In this document: positions 63,423 to 64,000 of the stretch, in pieces
How the letters are laid out: each line of letters starts with the position of its first letter
Position numbering within the stretch: the first letter of the stretch is position 1
Assembly (NCBI RefSeq): GCF_010093065.1
Contig: NZ_CP048113.1
Coordinates: 7,706,001 to 7,770,000 of the forward strand
Direction of reading: 5' to 3'
Length of the DNA: 64,000 bases
Origin: Chitinophaga agri
Lineage (GTDB): Bacteria; Bacteroidota; Bacteroidia; Chitinophagales; Chitinophagaceae
Translations under genes and position numbers: made by a program
The notes under the pieces: generated by a model
Databases searched by the model: none
Seen by the model: only the letters and a program-made list of their open reading frames with translations
What the model was told of the DNA's origin: nothing

Positions 63423-63530
63423 TCACCCGTCTTTATCCGTTTGGTTATAATGGCTCCTGATCCGGCTTAGTGTTTCGCGGGTTAGTCCCAGGTAAGAGGC
63501 GACCACCATAACGAGATAACGGAACTGCAT
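63423..63530 (-). pseudogene. C-terminal remnant of a Crp/Fnr regulator
   Basis: ATG 63528-63530 to TGA 63423-63425. The 35 residues contain VVASYLGLTRETLSRIR, the recognition helix region of the Crp/Fnr family, but nothing of the cyclic-nucleotide-like domain is encoded upstream in any frame (the frame is closed by TAA about 65 bases before). This is a truncated 3' piece of a regulator gene beside the aldo/keto reductase. Confidence 0.75.
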
Positions 63531-63735
63531 TTTTTCTAACGTGTTGATTAGGGCGCCATAAACATAACAAGTATTTGAGTCTTTTTATGTTTATTGTCCG
63601 GCGGCTGAAAATCAGTATACGAAGGATGCCGTTTCGTTATAAAGAGATATTCAACAGGGAACCCATCGCCAGCCTATTGTATAACCTGAATAATTCCTTA
63701 ACTTATGCCTCTAACAATAAAACCTATATTTTCCT
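63531..63735. other. Region upstream of the Crp/Fnr remnant without a gene
   Basis: No gene is visible. The sequence immediately before the remnant is AT-rich and would be where the missing N-terminal part was lost. The last ~50 bases contain the promoter region of the small membrane protein. Confidence 0.5.
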
Positions 63736-63984
63736 ATGACCACCAGGAAGCCCACAGAAATGAGCAATGACGAATTGCTGAAGAACGAAAAAACAGCCAA
63801 AATAGGGTTCACACTGTCACTCGTCGCGGTGTTATTGATGCTGGCAACTGGCATATACCTCACGCTGACAGATAAGAAGTTCAGTACTATGATCGCTATT
63901 GGCACCTCATTAAGTGTCATTGCAATAGTAAACGGTAAGAACTTAAAAGCTTTACAACAGGAGAAAAAAATCAGAAATTTATAA
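63736..63984 (+). CDS. Small two-helix membrane protein
   Basis: 82 residues. A hydrophilic N-terminus (PTEMSNDELLKNEKTAKIG) precedes two transmembrane segments (about 25-43 and 51-65) and a basic tail (KNLKALQQEKKIRNL). Function is unknown; such proteins are common hypotheticals in Chitinophaga-like genomes. It ends 16 bases before the window edge. Confidence 0.8.
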   Translation: MTTRKPTEMSNDELLKNEKTAKIGFTLSLVAVLLMLATGIYLTLTDKKFSTMIAIGTSLSVIAIVNGKNLKALQQEKKIRNL

Positions 63985-64000
63985 CCCTGCTCACTGAGGC

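Noticed and set aside
1..64000. tRNA, rRNA, tmRNA, transposase or phage genes
   Set aside because: No cloverleaf or conserved RNA sequence, transposase motif or integrase was recognised on reading both strands; a tRNAscan and Rfam search would settle this.

Overview
The window looks like a chromosomal segment from a soil-type member of the Bacteroidota, most like Chitinophaga or a close Chitinophagaceae relative. The evidence is a SusC/SusD pair, a CHU_C-type type IX secretion substrate next to a PorP/SprF protein, Bacteroidota-style -7 promoter boxes (TAnnTTTG), a lipoprotein with an acidic stretch after its Cys, LytS/LytTR signalling, DUF4142, DUF3667 and HxlR genes, and moderate G+C. The genus is inference. 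I see no rRNA, tRNA, CRISPR array or insertion sequence.

Layout. 1-3866: ABC exporter (ATPase plus a permease fused to an M1 peptidase, cut by the left edge), divergent from a LytS-like kinase/LytTR regulator pair (4041-6283). 6288-10740: stand-alone enzymes (Nudix, aldo/keto reductase, metallophosphoesterase, alpha/beta hydrolase, M48 protease). 10741-11414: a gap with a 46-residue His-rich lipoprotein and a 38-bp perfect hairpin. 11415-17395: PorP/SprF and a 1628-residue multi-domain surface protein. 17678-26508: two acyltransferases, two unknown proteins, a Tat-exported GH51 arabinofuranosidase, a Clp-N/TPR protein with a decayed copy beside it, and a divergent DsbA/HxlR pair. 26697-31461: a PAAR-like/RHS toxin with a deaminase-like C-terminus and its probable immunity gene. 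31634-35774: a dehydrogenase, an unknown 719-residue protein and an SDR, probably one small-molecule pathway. 35823-37031: DUF4142 lipoprotein and AlkB. 37464-42265: SusC/SusD. 42552-48258: complete RND efflux operon. 48426-63984: mostly small housekeeping, regulatory and unknown genes, with several gene remnants.

How the parts work together. The RHS gene and the acidic protein behind it form a contact-dependent antagonism module. The RND operon is preceded by two strong palindromes and has no adjacent regulator. The HxlR/DoxX divergent pair has a compact symmetric operator array whose half-sites resemble one of the efflux-operon palindromes. Gene remnants (truncated Clp-N paralogue, Crp/Fnr tail, a short N-terminal fragment after SusD) show ongoing gene decay between functional units.

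Functions are assigned by motif recognition by eye; no database search was run.
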